Positions 1 through 7,422 of a DNA stretch of 8,718 nucleotides are shown piece after piece. The DNA is from Bdellovibrionales bacterium (lineage in GTDB: Bacteria > Bdellovibrionota > Bacteriovoracia > Bacteriovoracales > Bacteriovoracaceae), in assembly GCA_005791855.1 (NCBI GenBank), contig SXUH01000162.1, positions 1-8,718 of the forward strand. Direction: 5' to 3'. Within the stretch, counting starts at the first letter, position 1. The number at the start of each line of letters is the position of its first letter. The notes under the pieces were generated by a model. It searched no databases. It was given only the letters and a program-made list of their open reading frames with translations, and was not told the DNA's origin. Position numbers and translations under genes: made by a program.

Positions 1-273
1 AGTATCATTACTGGAAAGGATCCGATGAGATACGCAAATTCCACTCACACATCTTTTTGCTTTTGATAAAGAATCTTCGCTTCTGGTATGGGTTCCGGCG
101 AAGGCATCAAATTTTACCGTAACCATACCGTTTGAGAATACCTCTAATACGGTCCCAGTAGTTTCGTTGGGCGAAAGAACCCTGCTTCCAGGACAAAGTT
201 GCCTGCCTGAACAATCCCCCTGAGCGAAGGTAGAGAATGCTAAGAAGAGAGTGAGAACAAAAAAACCTTTCAA
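1..273 (-). CDS. Secreted Cys-repeat protein, N-terminal part (runs off left edge)
   Basis: Reading leftward from a TTG at 273, the frame stays open for 91 codons to the window edge. The product starts MKGFFVLTLFLAFSTFA, a clear Sec signal peptide with likely cleavage before QGDC. The mature part has a block with Cys at residues 21 and 27 (CSGRQLCPGSRVL), then a strand-like stretch (TGTVLEVFSNGMVTVKFD, about residues 40-57). A second block begins at about residue 73 with KRCVSGICVSHRIL. The blocks look like tandem repeats with paired Cys that could form disulfides in the periplasm or outside the cell. TTG is chosen because GAGG lies 5 nt upstream and the signal peptide begins there; an in-frame ATG at 300 has no ribosome site. 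Third positions are mixed (9 of the first 20 codons end in G/C), unlike the genes to the right. I recall similar repeat proteins from Bdellovibrio relatives, but function is unknown. The C-terminus is not in the window. Confidence 0.72.
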   Translation of the reverse strand, partial: MKGFFVLTLFLAFSTFAQGDCSGRQLCPGSRVLSPNETTGTVLEVFSNGMVTVKFDAFAGTHTRSEDSLSKAKRCVSGICVSHRILSSNDT

Positions 274-278
274 TTTTA

Positions 279-282
279 CCTC
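279..282 (-). promoter_or_regulatory. Ribosome binding site deciding a TTG start
   Basis: On the minus strand GAGG lies 5 nt before the TTG at 273-271. It selects this TTG over the in-frame ATG at 300-298, which has no purine-rich site in front of it. Confidence 0.6.
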
Positions 283-378
283 GTTGTTTAAATAAACCAT
301 CTGGACGAACAGTACCTAAAAAAATCACTTTGGGTATTATTTTTTGGAGCAATCCAAGCCAGATTTGTCACCAGTAGC

Positions 379-406
379 ATTATGACACCAATTGAAATGA
401 GTTCAA
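379..406 (-). promoter_or_regulatory. Candidate sigma70-type promoter for the left secreted gene
   Basis: On the minus strand TTGAAC (406-401) and CATAAT (384-379) are 16 nt apart. The -10 matches the consensus at 5 of 6 positions and the -35 at 4 of 6. It would give a leader of about 100 nt before the TTG start. AT-rich spacers yield such matches by chance, so this is weak. Confidence 0.3.
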
Positions 407-439
407 ATTGCACCTTGCGAAACGTCAAGTAATCTAAAG

Positions 440-468
440 TTGACTTAAAAATTTGGCTCCAGTATTGC
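440..468 (+). promoter_or_regulatory. Candidate promoter for the lipoprotein gene
   Basis: TTGACT (440-445) and TATTGC (463-468) are separated by exactly 17 nt, about 40 nt before the lipoprotein start. The -35 is near consensus and the -10 is poor. A gene with this codon use and its own terminator needs a promoter here, and this is the best match I find. Confidence 0.4.
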
Positions 469-511
469 TCTAGCGGGAACTAAACAGCACAACTCTAAAA
501 GGGAGCAAACG

Positions 512-1345
512 ATGCAAAAGATTTTAGTCTTAGCGCTAATGAGTTTTTTATTCATTGCCTGCGGACACAAGAAAGACGCCCAAAGTTTTGAAAGAGCTTT
601 GGAAGGAAGCACGGGTCAGGGTTACACCATCGTCAAACTGAACACCGAAACCGGCCGCTACGTTGTCTACAAGAACGACGTCACCGGTGAGTACATGGCC
701 GTGAACATGGAACGCTGGAACCGCGAGACGATGACGACCCTGGACCAGTTCCTCGCCGTCGCCGTTGAAGGTGTCGACATCGTAAGAAACCTCGCCCAGA
801 ACAGAGAGTGGGTCAATTCCGGCTACTGGGAAGCGATCTACACGACCTACACCGACACGTACTACGACGAGTACTGCGGCTGCTACGTCACCGAGACCTA
901 CCAGGTCCACACCGGCGACCGTTGGGTCGACACCTCTCACTGGTACACGTTCTACACCGGCGGCGGCTTCCGCTTCGACAACACCTCTTCTCAGTCTAAG
1001 GACCTCGAGACCATCGCGGCCCTCAAAGAAGAAGTTGCGGAGAAGTTCATGGCCCACAAGCTCAAGTCCGAGTTCTCCCTCTCTTCTAACCGCGCCGCTG
1101 AGCTCGCCGCTCTCGCCAGCCGCTACCAGAAGCTCGAGAACACTCGCGAGCTCACTTCCTCTGAGAAAGATAAGTTCGCTCTGAGCGCCCTCGGCGTCAG
1201 CATGAACCAGGTTGAAGCTGCCCTCAAGGCCAAGGCCGAGGGTAACACCAAGACCTACGCTGACCTCCTCGCGACTGCTTCGAAGGTTAACAACACGACT
1301 CCTGAGCAGATCGGCCGTTTCTTCGAAACCATGATCGCTGAGTAA
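512..1345 (+). CDS. Lipoprotein with Tyr/Trp-rich middle and helical C-terminus (unknown family)
   Basis: 277 residues. The start ATG follows GGGAG with a 6-nt gap. A short lipoprotein signal (MQKILVLALMSFLFIAC) ends at a lipobox-like FIAC, so Cys17 would be lipidated; the -3 residue is Phe, which is tolerated but not ideal. Residues 37-70 are strand-like. Residues 104-149 are very rich in aromatics and Thr (ten Tyr and three Trp from 106 to 148) and contain a CGC pair at 122-124. From about 163 to the end the chain looks helical and polar, with an ending (TTPEQIGRFFETMIAE) that suggests a small helical domain. Arg codons are mostly CGC/CGT with some AGA and no CGG, which I read as a sign of strong expression. 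It appears monocistronic: own candidate promoter, own strong terminator. I do not recognise the family. A surface or periplasmic structural role is only a guess. The first ~38 codons are AT-rich and the rest is strongly C/G-ending. Confidence 0.9.
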   Translation: MQKILVLALMSFLFIACGHKKDAQSFERALEGSTGQGYTIVKLNTETGRYVVYKNDVTGEYMAVNMERWNRETMTTLDQFLAVAVEGVDIVRNLAQNREWVNSGYWEAIYTTYTDTYYDEYCGCYVTETYQVHTGDRWVDTSHWYTFYTGGGFRFDNTSSQSKDLETIAALKEEVAEKFMAHKLKSEFSLSSNRAAELAALASRYQKLENTRELTSSEKDKFALSALGVSMNQVEAALKAKAEGNTKTYADLLATASKVNNTTPEQIGRFFETMIAE

Positions 1346-1391
1346 TCGATTTGATAATTCATTGACGCTAAAACAATGATTTATACAAGGG

Positions 1392-1422
1392 GGCCTGGAG
1401 AAATCCAGGCCGTTCTGTTTTT
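1392..1422 (+). terminator. Intrinsic terminator after the lipoprotein gene
   Basis: A perfect 8-bp stem GGCCTGGA / TCCAGGCC (1392-1399 with 1404-1411) closed by a GAAA tetraloop is followed by a T-rich tract ending in five T. It lies 47 nt after the stop codon. This is a textbook rho-independent terminator and separates the lipoprotein from the next operon. Confidence 0.92.
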
Positions 1423-1449
1423 AGGCACTTGAAAGATTTACTGCTCTCA

Positions 1450-1478
1450 TTGTTGCATCCCGTTGAAAGTGATATTTG
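1450..1478 (+). promoter_or_regulatory. Weak candidate promoter for the secreted-protein/subtilase operon
   Basis: TTGTTG (1450-1455) and TATTTG (1473-1478) are 17 nt apart, with TG one base before the -10 (extended -10 style). It lies between the upstream terminator and the ATG at 1511, where a promoter for the two-gene operon is expected. Both hexamers are poor matches. Confidence 0.28.
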
Positions 1479-1510
1479 CAGCTAACTTTTTTCTCTAACT
1501 TGGAAATCCT

Positions 1511-4486
1511 ATGTTTAAATTTCTCTACGTTAGCTTGCTCTTGGCTTCCTTTGGCCTCCACGCTCAGGATGTCATCCCGGGCCTCATCCCGAGGTTCTAC
1601 TCCATCGAAGCAGCGACGGACCTTCCGCTCCCACCGGACCTCGCCCACGAGCAGGCGCTCAAGGGTGCGGACCTCTCGCTCCTCGAGCCGAGTGCCAAGA
1701 CCAACATGTGGATGCCGGCCAAGCGGCTCATCCCGACGACCGAACTCCTAAAGAACAGCGAGCGCGTCGAGTTCGTCAAAGAGCTCCCGTCGAGGAGCGG
1801 CCAGGTTCGCTTCACGGTGCGGACGCAGGATCAGCGCGAGCTCATCGTCGTCCTCTCGAAGAAGGTCCACACCTTCCTCATGCGCCGGAACCTCCTGGCG
1901 CGGCTCGGGTACGCCACCCAGCCCATGAGCTGGGTTCCGAAGATCGAGCTCACCTTCGCCGATACCATCGACCGGGATCTCCTAAAGAAACTGATGGAAT
2001 CGAAGCTCCTCGCCGGAGCGGAGAGGTGGGTGCGGGCCGAGCGGGACCTCACGCTGACGGTCCAGGACGTCCTCGTCCAGACCTCCGAATCGGAGATCTA
2101 CAACCTCGCCTCGGGCCTCATGGCCCGGGAGAACCACCAGGGCCGCCGGCTCCTCCGCGCGCCCTACGTGCCGCTCGCGCTGGTGGACACCACGGAGTCC
2201 ATCAACCTCCTGCCGTGGCAGGCGGGCCGGATGGTCCTGAACCACATCAAGCTCAACCACACGCAAGACCTCGACACTTCCTACGGAACGAGCTGGGAGG
2301 ACGCCCGCTGGATCGGCCGGCGGATCGCACGGCTCACGCGCCAGGACCTGGAAGAGGTCGTCGTCAAGAGCTTCTACCCGCCGGCGGTGGAGAAGCTCCT
2401 CATCGAGAAGATCGTCGCCCGGAGGAATGACCTCCTGACCCTGCTCCAGCTCGACAAGGAATTCGCGCCGCTGGAGTTTAACCCGGAGGTGAGCTTCGCC
2501 CCGGGCCTTCTGGACGGAGAGATCGTCCAAGAGTTCTTCGACGGCTACGTGAGCCGCTTCTCCTACGGGGACCCGGAGTCGCCGTTCTCGGCGTCGGAGC
2601 TCGGGTCCTTCGCCCTCTCCCGGGGCCAGTCCCAGCTCATCAGCATGGGGATCGAAAAGCTCAACACGCTCCTCGGCACCGACGTCGAGGCGGAGTACGG
2701 CAGGAAGCTCCAGGAGATCCTCGTGAACGAAGGGCCCCTCCATCCGACGAAGGCGATCGTCATCCCGTCGTTCCACGGTTCCGTGATCCTCTCCCGGGAC
2801 ATCGTCACCGGTTCCTACCTCGGAACCAATAACAAGGTCCAGCTCGTCGACAACTTCGGCGTGGCCGTGGACGCCGGCGTCTTCGCGGGGATCGAAGGCC
2901 TGCCGTTCCCGGTGGCCTTCAAGGGCGGCGGGGCCCTCTCGTTCCAGCGAGTCTACTCCCACGTGAAGCCGGTCCAGACCCTCAAGAAGTCCCTCCGGGA
3001 ACCGTACAAGAACATGTTCGTCCCGATGCTGCTGCGGAACTTCGGCCACAAGGTCGACAAGCTCGACGGCGTCGATCCGAAGCTCGAGATCGCCACCGTC
3101 CAGAACATCGTGAGCGAGCTCAAGACCATGATCGCCGTCGGGGAGTCCTTCATCATCACCGACTCCATCGTCCCGCGGATCTTCGGGGGCGCGGAGTTCA
3201 GCGTCTCCCAGTACTTCTTCCTCGACGCCAACATGCTCAAGGTAAACGCCCGGGCGCAGACCGAGCGGATGATGGTCTCGCGGTTCCACTTCCACCGGGC
3301 GACCGAGGACACCTTCCAGATCTACCAGGACTACGGGAAGAACCTGAAGCTCCTCCTCTCGGTGAAGCTCAAGTCCTACGTCCCATTACTGGCCTTCTCC
3401 GGCCGCTGGAGCAAGGCGAGTGCCGAGACCTATTTCTACCCGATAGCATTGCGGAACTCGGCCACTTCTCCGGAGCTCCTCAAGGCCCTCCGGCAGAGCA
3501 TCTTCTCTCTGAACCACGACGCCCTCCAGGACGTCGTGAAGCCTCACCGGGTCGAGCACGCGATCAAGGAAGGCGGCTCCACCCTCCAGTTCCTCATCTT
3601 CAAGCGGAACAAGATCGGCTCGGACCAGAGCATGAGCATCACCCACTCCCAGGGCGGAGACGGCCGGAAGATCTTCCGCCGCTACGACGCGGTCACCACG
3701 GGCGTGGATACCGAGAGCTACGCCACCGAAGCGGTCAACAACCTCATCAGCATCTTCCTGAAGTCCGACGTCGCCATCACCCAGGTTCCCACGCTCAACC
3801 CGGGCTTCACCCTGGCCGGGAAGGCGAAGAATAAGATCTTCACCAGCGAGTTCGACGGCAAGCGCCTCTCGACGAACTTCCAGCGCATCTTCAACGGCTG
3901 GAAGGCAAAGCCCGGGAAGCTCCGGGACCTGATGAAGACCGTGAACCAGGAAGCGGGGATGGAGGTCTTCAACTCCCTGAGCATCTCCAACACCAATTCG
4001 ATCCTCCTGTACCGGATCACCTTCACCTACCTCCTGACCCAGGAAGGGACCGACCGGCTCGTGAACCTCACCCTGCCGGAGCTCAAGGACCTCCTCTCGA
4101 ACTTCGCCCAGAGACGGGAGACTCCTCAGCGCATCGACCTCATCGCCCAGGACCTCGCGGGGGATCTGAAGTCCATCCGGGAGGAGCTGCGGAAAGCGGA
4201 CCCGAGCACGGGGATGAAGAAGTACCACTCGTTCCTGAAGAAGCTCCAGGACTCGATCACCATCAAGGGCCTCGAGGCCAAGGCCGGGAAGGACAACATC
4301 GCCTACCAGGGCCGGATCGAAGGCTTCCGCCAGGGGGACGAGAACGGGGACAACCCGATCTTCTCCCACGTCTTCGGCGAGCTCCCGCTCCCGCTGCAGA
4401 TTTCTCCGAGCCAGCAGATCATCCAGAACTGGGGCATCCTCGAAGGCGAGCTCCTGGTTAACTGGTTAATGGAAAGGGCCATCTAA
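1511..4486 (+). CDS. Large secreted cysteine-free protein of unknown family, coupled to a subtilase
   Basis: 991 residues. The N-terminus MFKFLYVSLLLASFGLHA is a Sec signal peptide with likely cleavage before QDVIPG. A weak ribosome site (GGAA, 1502-1505) precedes the ATG. No lipobox and no later strong membrane helix are evident. I find no cysteine in the chain. Residues ~95-190 mix strands and helices. Residues ~265-345 are helical. Residues ~415-650 look beta-rich, with Gly-rich alternating stretches at ~444-480 and ~556-645 that could be a sheet or a barrel-like fold. Residues ~850-925 are charged and helical. An acidic DENGDN at 943-948 could bind a metal but is isolated. The C-terminus does not look like a typical outer-membrane barrel ending. 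No enzyme motif was recognised. It is translated just ahead of the subtilase with a 1-nt overlap, so it may be that protease's substrate, inhibitor, chaperone or anchor; this is inference. Codon use is strongly C/G-ending after the signal peptide. Confidence 0.9.
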   Translation: MFKFLYVSLLLASFGLHAQDVIPGLIPRFYSIEAATDLPLPPDLAHEQALKGADLSLLEPSAKTNMWMPAKRLIPTTELLKNSERVEFVKELPSRSGQVRFTVRTQDQRELIVVLSKKVHTFLMRRNLLARLGYATQPMSWVPKIELTFADTIDRDLLKKLMESKLLAGAERWVRAERDLTLTVQDVLVQTSESEIYNLASGLMARENHQGRRLLRAPYVPLALVDTTESINLLPWQAGRMVLNHIKLNHTQDLDTSYGTSWEDARWIGRRIARLTRQDLEEVVVKSFYPPAVEKLLIEKIVARRNDLLTLLQLDKEFAPLEFNPEVSFAPGLLDGEIVQEFFDGYVSRFSYGDPESPFSASELGSFALSRGQSQLISMGIEKLNTLLGTDVEAEYGRKLQEILVNEGPLHPTKAIVIPSFHGSVILSRDIVTGSYLGTNNKVQLVDNFGVAVDAGVFAGIEGLPFPVAFKGGGALSFQRVYSHVKPVQTLKKSLREPYKNMFVPMLLRNFGHKVDKLDGVDPKLEIATVQNIVSELKTMIAVGESFIITDSIVPRIFGGAEFSVSQYFFLDANMLKVNARAQTERMMVSRFHFHRATEDTFQIYQDYGKNLKLLLSVKLKSYVPLLAFSGRWSKASAETYFYPIALRNSATSPELLKALRQSIFSLNHDALQDVVKPHRVEHAIKEGGSTLQFLIFKRNKIGSDQSMSITHSQGGDGRKIFRRYDAVTTGVDTESYATEAVNNLISIFLKSDVAITQVPTLNPGFTLAGKAKNKIFTSEFDGKRLSTNFQRIFNGWKAKPGKLRDLMKTVNQEAGMEVFNSLSISNTNSILLYRITFTYLLTQEGTDRLVNLTLPELKDLLSNFAQRRETPQRIDLIAQDLAGDLKSIREELRKADPSTGMKKYHSFLKKLQDSITIKGLEAKAGKDNIAYQGRIEGFRQGDENGDNPIFSHVFGELPLPLQISPSQQIIQNWGILEGELLVNWLMERAI

Positions 4487-7110
4487 TGAAATTTTTATTC
4501 TTCCTCTTCTTCTCCCAGCTCGCCCTCGCCCAGTCGGCCATGGACGAGCACCGCTGGTACCTCAACCCGACGAACCAGCGCCTCCTGATCAGCATCGACG
4601 ACCTCCACGACGAGACCATCACCGCGTCTCCGAAGATGCAGTGGGGCCGCGCCGGCATCCCGGCCGTCGTCCTGAAGAGGGACATCCTCATCGCCGTGAT
4701 CGACGGCGGGATCGACGTCGACCACCCGGAGCTCAAGAAGCACATCGCCTACAACACCGTCGAGTGCTTCGAGGGGACGGTCATCCCTCCGAACAACGAA
4801 GCCGACCGGGACGGGAACGGCTACAAGGGCGACTGCGCTGGCTGGGACTTCGTCTCCGGCTCGAACCGGACCGAGGACGAAGACGGGCACGGGACCCACG
4901 TCACCGGCGTCATCAACTCCGTCCTAAGCGGCATCCAGGGGTCCTACAAGTTCCTTCCGCTTAAAGTCTTCGCCACCGACGAGGGCCGCACCACCAGCAC
5001 CGGGAACGAGTCCCTGACCGCTCGCCTGATCAAGGCCTTCCGGTACGCGCTCTCGAGGAACGCGGACGTCATCCACCTGAGTGTCGGATGGCCCAAGTCC
5101 TACATGACGGCCGAGCTGGAAGAGGTCATCAGGGAAGCGCTGAAGAGGGGAGTCGCCGTCGTCGCGGCCGCGGGGAACAGCTCCCAGCGCGCGAGCATCT
5201 TCCCGTGCCAGCTCGCAGGGGTCATCTGCGTGGGTGCTCTCCGGGCCAACGGAGAGGTCGCGCGGTTCTCCAACTGGGGAACGCAGGTCGACCTCGCGGC
5301 TCCGGGGGAGAAGATCCTCAGCACGATCCCGTTCCTCGTGGCACCCCTCCACATCAGCCGGAAGGGGTACGACTTCAAGAACGGTACGTCCCAGGCCGCT
5401 CCGTTCATCTCCGCTGCCATGGCGGTCCTCAGAGGAGTGTACCCGGAAGCGAACCGGGATCACCTCTACTCACGACTGATGAAGGCTTCGGATATTCCGA
5501 AGAGTGGCTCGAGTCTCCGGGGGATGTTCCACCTTGATAAGGCACTTTCTGCGAAAGAGTCTTCCTTCGTCTTCCCACTGGTGAAGACCCTCCAGGGGAT
5601 CATCCTGGATGGGGAGGAGGACTTCACGGTTTCCATTCCCTTCAAGAACTTCTGGCTCGACAAGAAGACCTCCACGGAGGTTAGCTTCCTCTGCGACGGG
5701 GCCCGCGTGTCCGGGACCCAGGTCCTCCCGGCGATCAACTCCGGCGAAGCGCTGACCCTGGAGTTCGCCGGAGAGCTCGCCGGTCCGGTGAACGACCTCG
5801 TCTGTGTTCTGAAGTTCGAGGGCCAGGAGCTTAGCCTCAAGCTCAAGGTGAAGAAGAAACTCAAGGCCGCGAGAGAGACCATCTCCGTGCGGCAGGAAGA
5901 CCTCCTGGTCTTCAAGACCAAGACCGGCGCCGTCAGCCGCTTCATGACCCTGAACACCCTCGGCGGTTCGGAAGCCCAGCCGATCTACTACATCACCGGC
6001 ATGAAGGACCCGAAGATCTACCTCAAGGATACCTACCAGGGGCAGATCTCCTTCGGCGAGAACTGCACCTTCCTCCGCATGTGGCAGCTCGACCTCGTCG
6101 GCGACAAAACCAACGAGATCATGGTCGAGAGCGTGTGCGAGAAGACCTACCTCAAGTACCAGTTCCTCGACGTCCGAGCCAAGGACGTCTACCCGTCGGT
6201 GAGGTTCAAGCCGACCCTCACCACCATCAACTACTCGGACTTCGAGGTCCGGCGCCAGAAGGACCTCCCGCCGGTGCTCCGGTTCTTGAACGTGGGCCTC
6301 ACCGTTCCCTCCGAGGACCCGTGGGCGAGCAACCAGAGCTCGAAGGCCCCGCACCTCTACGAACTGCGACCCGAGCAGAAGGACAACGCCTGGGCCTACC
6401 AGGTCTACCTCCTCGAGGACCCCGCCCAGTGGGTGAAGTCCCTGGGCCTTCGCTACCTCCCGGCCTACGACGTGTTCTTCGCGGTGGAAGACCGGTTGCT
6501 CGTGCGGCTAGGCCAGAAGACGGCCTGGGTCGATCTCAAGACGCAGCAGGCGAGCTGGGCGAACCTCGACGACCTCCTCCTCCTGGGGAGCCGGCGGCAG
6601 AAGGTGGCGAACTCCAACGAGTACGTGATCCAGAGCTACCTCACCCCCTACGAGTACCGCGGGTACGTCCTGAGCGGAGTGAAGCTGCGGTTCTCCCAGG
6701 ACGACGTCTTCGATCCGATGATGGACATCCTCGGGACGACGAAGACCGACACGGGCTACGTCACCATCCTGCGGTCCTTCCAGAACCTCATCTACCTCGA
6801 GCACGACCTCACCGGGGCCCTCGTCTCGAAGAAGAAGTCCCTGGTGGACCGGTTCGACTTCCTCACGGCCCAGGACCTGATCGCGTCGGTCGTGAACCTC
6901 ACGCACCGGAGCACGTCGCTCCAGATCGTGGACGGGACGAAGATCAACACCAGCTACATCGACGTGATGACCGCCCGGAAGAAGGAGAGCTTCGAGATCC
7001 CGAACCTCTGCGTGACCCAGCAGCCGGTGGTGCTGGACGGAAGACTGACCTTACCGGTCTTCTGCGCCAGGAGCCGCCACGAGTTTGAGATGAACTTCAT
7101 CGACCTGTAG
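4486..7110 (+). CDS. Secreted S8 family (subtilisin-like) serine peptidase with long C-terminal extension
   Basis: 874 residues, start ATG overlapping the previous stop by one base (TAATG), with a GGAAAGGG site at 4471-4478. Signal peptide MKFLFFLFFSQLALA, cleavage likely before QSAMD. The S8 domain spans about residues 45-355. Catalytic Asp73 is in AVIDGGIDVDHPEL, His135 in DGHGTHVTG, oxyanion Asn231 in AAAGNSS and Ser302 in NGTSQAAPF, so the full triad is present. A calcium-site-like EADRDGNGYKGDCAGWDF lies at 105-122. Only about 57 residues separate the signal peptide from Asp73, with no room for a normal I9 propeptide. Residues ~360-874 are beta-rich with no clear family; QLDLVGDKTNEIMVES (~534-549) faintly recalls an FG-GAP/propeller blade. 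Ten Cys (94, 117, 241, 248, 403, 440, 527, 551, 842, 860) suggest disulfides in an oxidising compartment. Expected role: protein hydrolysis in the periplasm or outside the cell. Substrate unknown; the coupled 991-residue protein is the obvious partner. Confidence 0.95.
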   Translation: MKFLFFLFFSQLALAQSAMDEHRWYLNPTNQRLLISIDDLHDETITASPKMQWGRAGIPAVVLKRDILIAVIDGGIDVDHPELKKHIAYNTVECFEGTVIPPNNEADRDGNGYKGDCAGWDFVSGSNRTEDEDGHGTHVTGVINSVLSGIQGSYKFLPLKVFATDEGRTTSTGNESLTARLIKAFRYALSRNADVIHLSVGWPKSYMTAELEEVIREALKRGVAVVAAAGNSSQRASIFPCQLAGVICVGALRANGEVARFSNWGTQVDLAAPGEKILSTIPFLVAPLHISRKGYDFKNGTSQAAPFISAAMAVLRGVYPEANRDHLYSRLMKASDIPKSGSSLRGMFHLDKALSAKESSFVFPLVKTLQGIILDGEEDFTVSIPFKNFWLDKKTSTEVSFLCDGARVSGTQVLPAINSGEALTLEFAGELAGPVNDLVCVLKFEGQELSLKLKVKKKLKAARETISVRQEDLLVFKTKTGAVSRFMTLNTLGGSEAQPIYYITGMKDPKIYLKDTYQGQISFGENCTFLRMWQLDLVGDKTNEIMVESVCEKTYLKYQFLDVRAKDVYPSVRFKPTLTTINYSDFEVRRQKDLPPVLRFLNVGLTVPSEDPWASNQSSKAPHLYELRPEQKDNAWAYQVYLLEDPAQWVKSLGLRYLPAYDVFFAVEDRLLVRLGQKTAWVDLKTQQASWANLDDLLLLGSRRQKVANSNEYVIQSYLTPYEYRGYVLSGVKLRFSQDDVFDPMMDILGTTKTDTGYVTILRSFQNLIYLEHDLTGALVSKKKSLVDRFDFLTAQDLIASVVNLTHRSTSLQIVDGTKINTSYIDVMTARKKESFEIPNLCVTQQPVVLDGRLTLPVFCARSRHEFEMNFIDL

Positions 7111-7120
7111 GGGAGGGACG

Positions 7121-7147
7121 CCGGCGACCCCACGACGGGATCGCCGG
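7121..7147. terminator. Shared hairpin between convergent genes
   Basis: Left arm 7121-7130 (CCGGCGACCC) pairs with 7137-7147 (GGGATCGCCGG), about 10 bp with one bulged base and a 6-nt loop. It sits in the 40-bp gap between the subtilase stop and the stop of the minus-strand gene. Neither side has a T tract, so if it terminates it does so without the classic signal. Confidence 0.5.
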
Positions 7148-7150
7148 TAC

Positions 7151-7405
7151 CTAGAAGCCGAGGATGTCGACGTAGGTCGTTCCCTTGGCGAGGGCCGACG
7201 ACGACTTCGCCCGCTGGCCCTTGATCAGGATCTTCTTCTGCAGGAACAGCTCCTTGAGCGCTGCCCGCGAGATGTTCTTGAGCTCCTCGTTCTCATCCTG
7301 CTCCCGCAGGGCCTTCAGGAGGACGTTGTCCATCCGGGACGCCGGGTAGTCGAGGGTGAGGGTCACGCGGAAGGCGTTGGGGGTCGGGACGGGAACGGTG
7401 CTCAT
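7151..7405 (-). CDS. Small stand-alone protein resembling the S4 RNA-binding domain
   Basis: 84 residues, start ATG with AAGGA 5 nt upstream (7415-7411). After a Pro-rich start and a strand (FRVTLTLDY) comes a pattern like the S4 domain at the front of RluA/RluD pseudouridine synthases: R24-M-D26..L29 (compare RLDxxL), I45-S-R47..L50 (compare the SR..L helix), then ILIKGQRAK at 59-67 (compare the V.VNG..VK strand) and L72..G75..YVDI at 78-81 (compare the L..GD.I ending). No catalytic domain follows and the chain ends right after the domain. Role by analogy: binding structured RNA, perhaps rRNA or ribosome-associated; target unknown. The helix carries an insertion (REQDENEELKN) relative to a compact S4. 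It is convergent with the subtilase and divergent from the YgjV-like gene, so it is probably its own transcription unit. The fold match is from motif spacing only and could be wrong; the gene itself looks real, given its C/G-ending codons and ribosome site. Confidence 0.8.
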   Translation of the reverse strand: MSTVPVPTPNAFRVTLTLDYPASRMDNVLLKALREQDENEELKNISRAALKELFLQKKILIKGQRAKSSSALAKGTTYVDILGF

Positions 7406-7422
7406 GGGAATCCTTTTTCTTC

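Noticed and set aside
107..352. 81-residue minus-strand frame starting at ATG 352
   Set aside because: No ribosome site and no sensible protein character. An overlapping minus frame from TTG 273 has a ribosome site, a signal peptide and Cys repeats.
1982..3295. 437-residue open frame antisense to the 991-residue protein gene
   Set aside because: It is a mirror of strong C/G-ending codon use on the plus strand, which removes stops from the opposite frame. Its product is a low-complexity mix of Asp, Glu, Val, Leu and Arg with no domain.
3386..4369. 327-residue antisense frame
   Set aside because: Same codon-bias artefact; acidic and Val/Leu-rich with no recognisable motif.
5470..6354. 294-residue antisense frame opposite the subtilase tail
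   Set aside because: Codon-bias shadow, no start context and no domain.
6081..7088. 335-residue plus-strand frame inside the subtilase gene
   Set aside because: Its Arg/Pro/Gly-rich composition is what a shifted frame of GC-rich coding DNA gives; the subtilase frame carries the real protein features.
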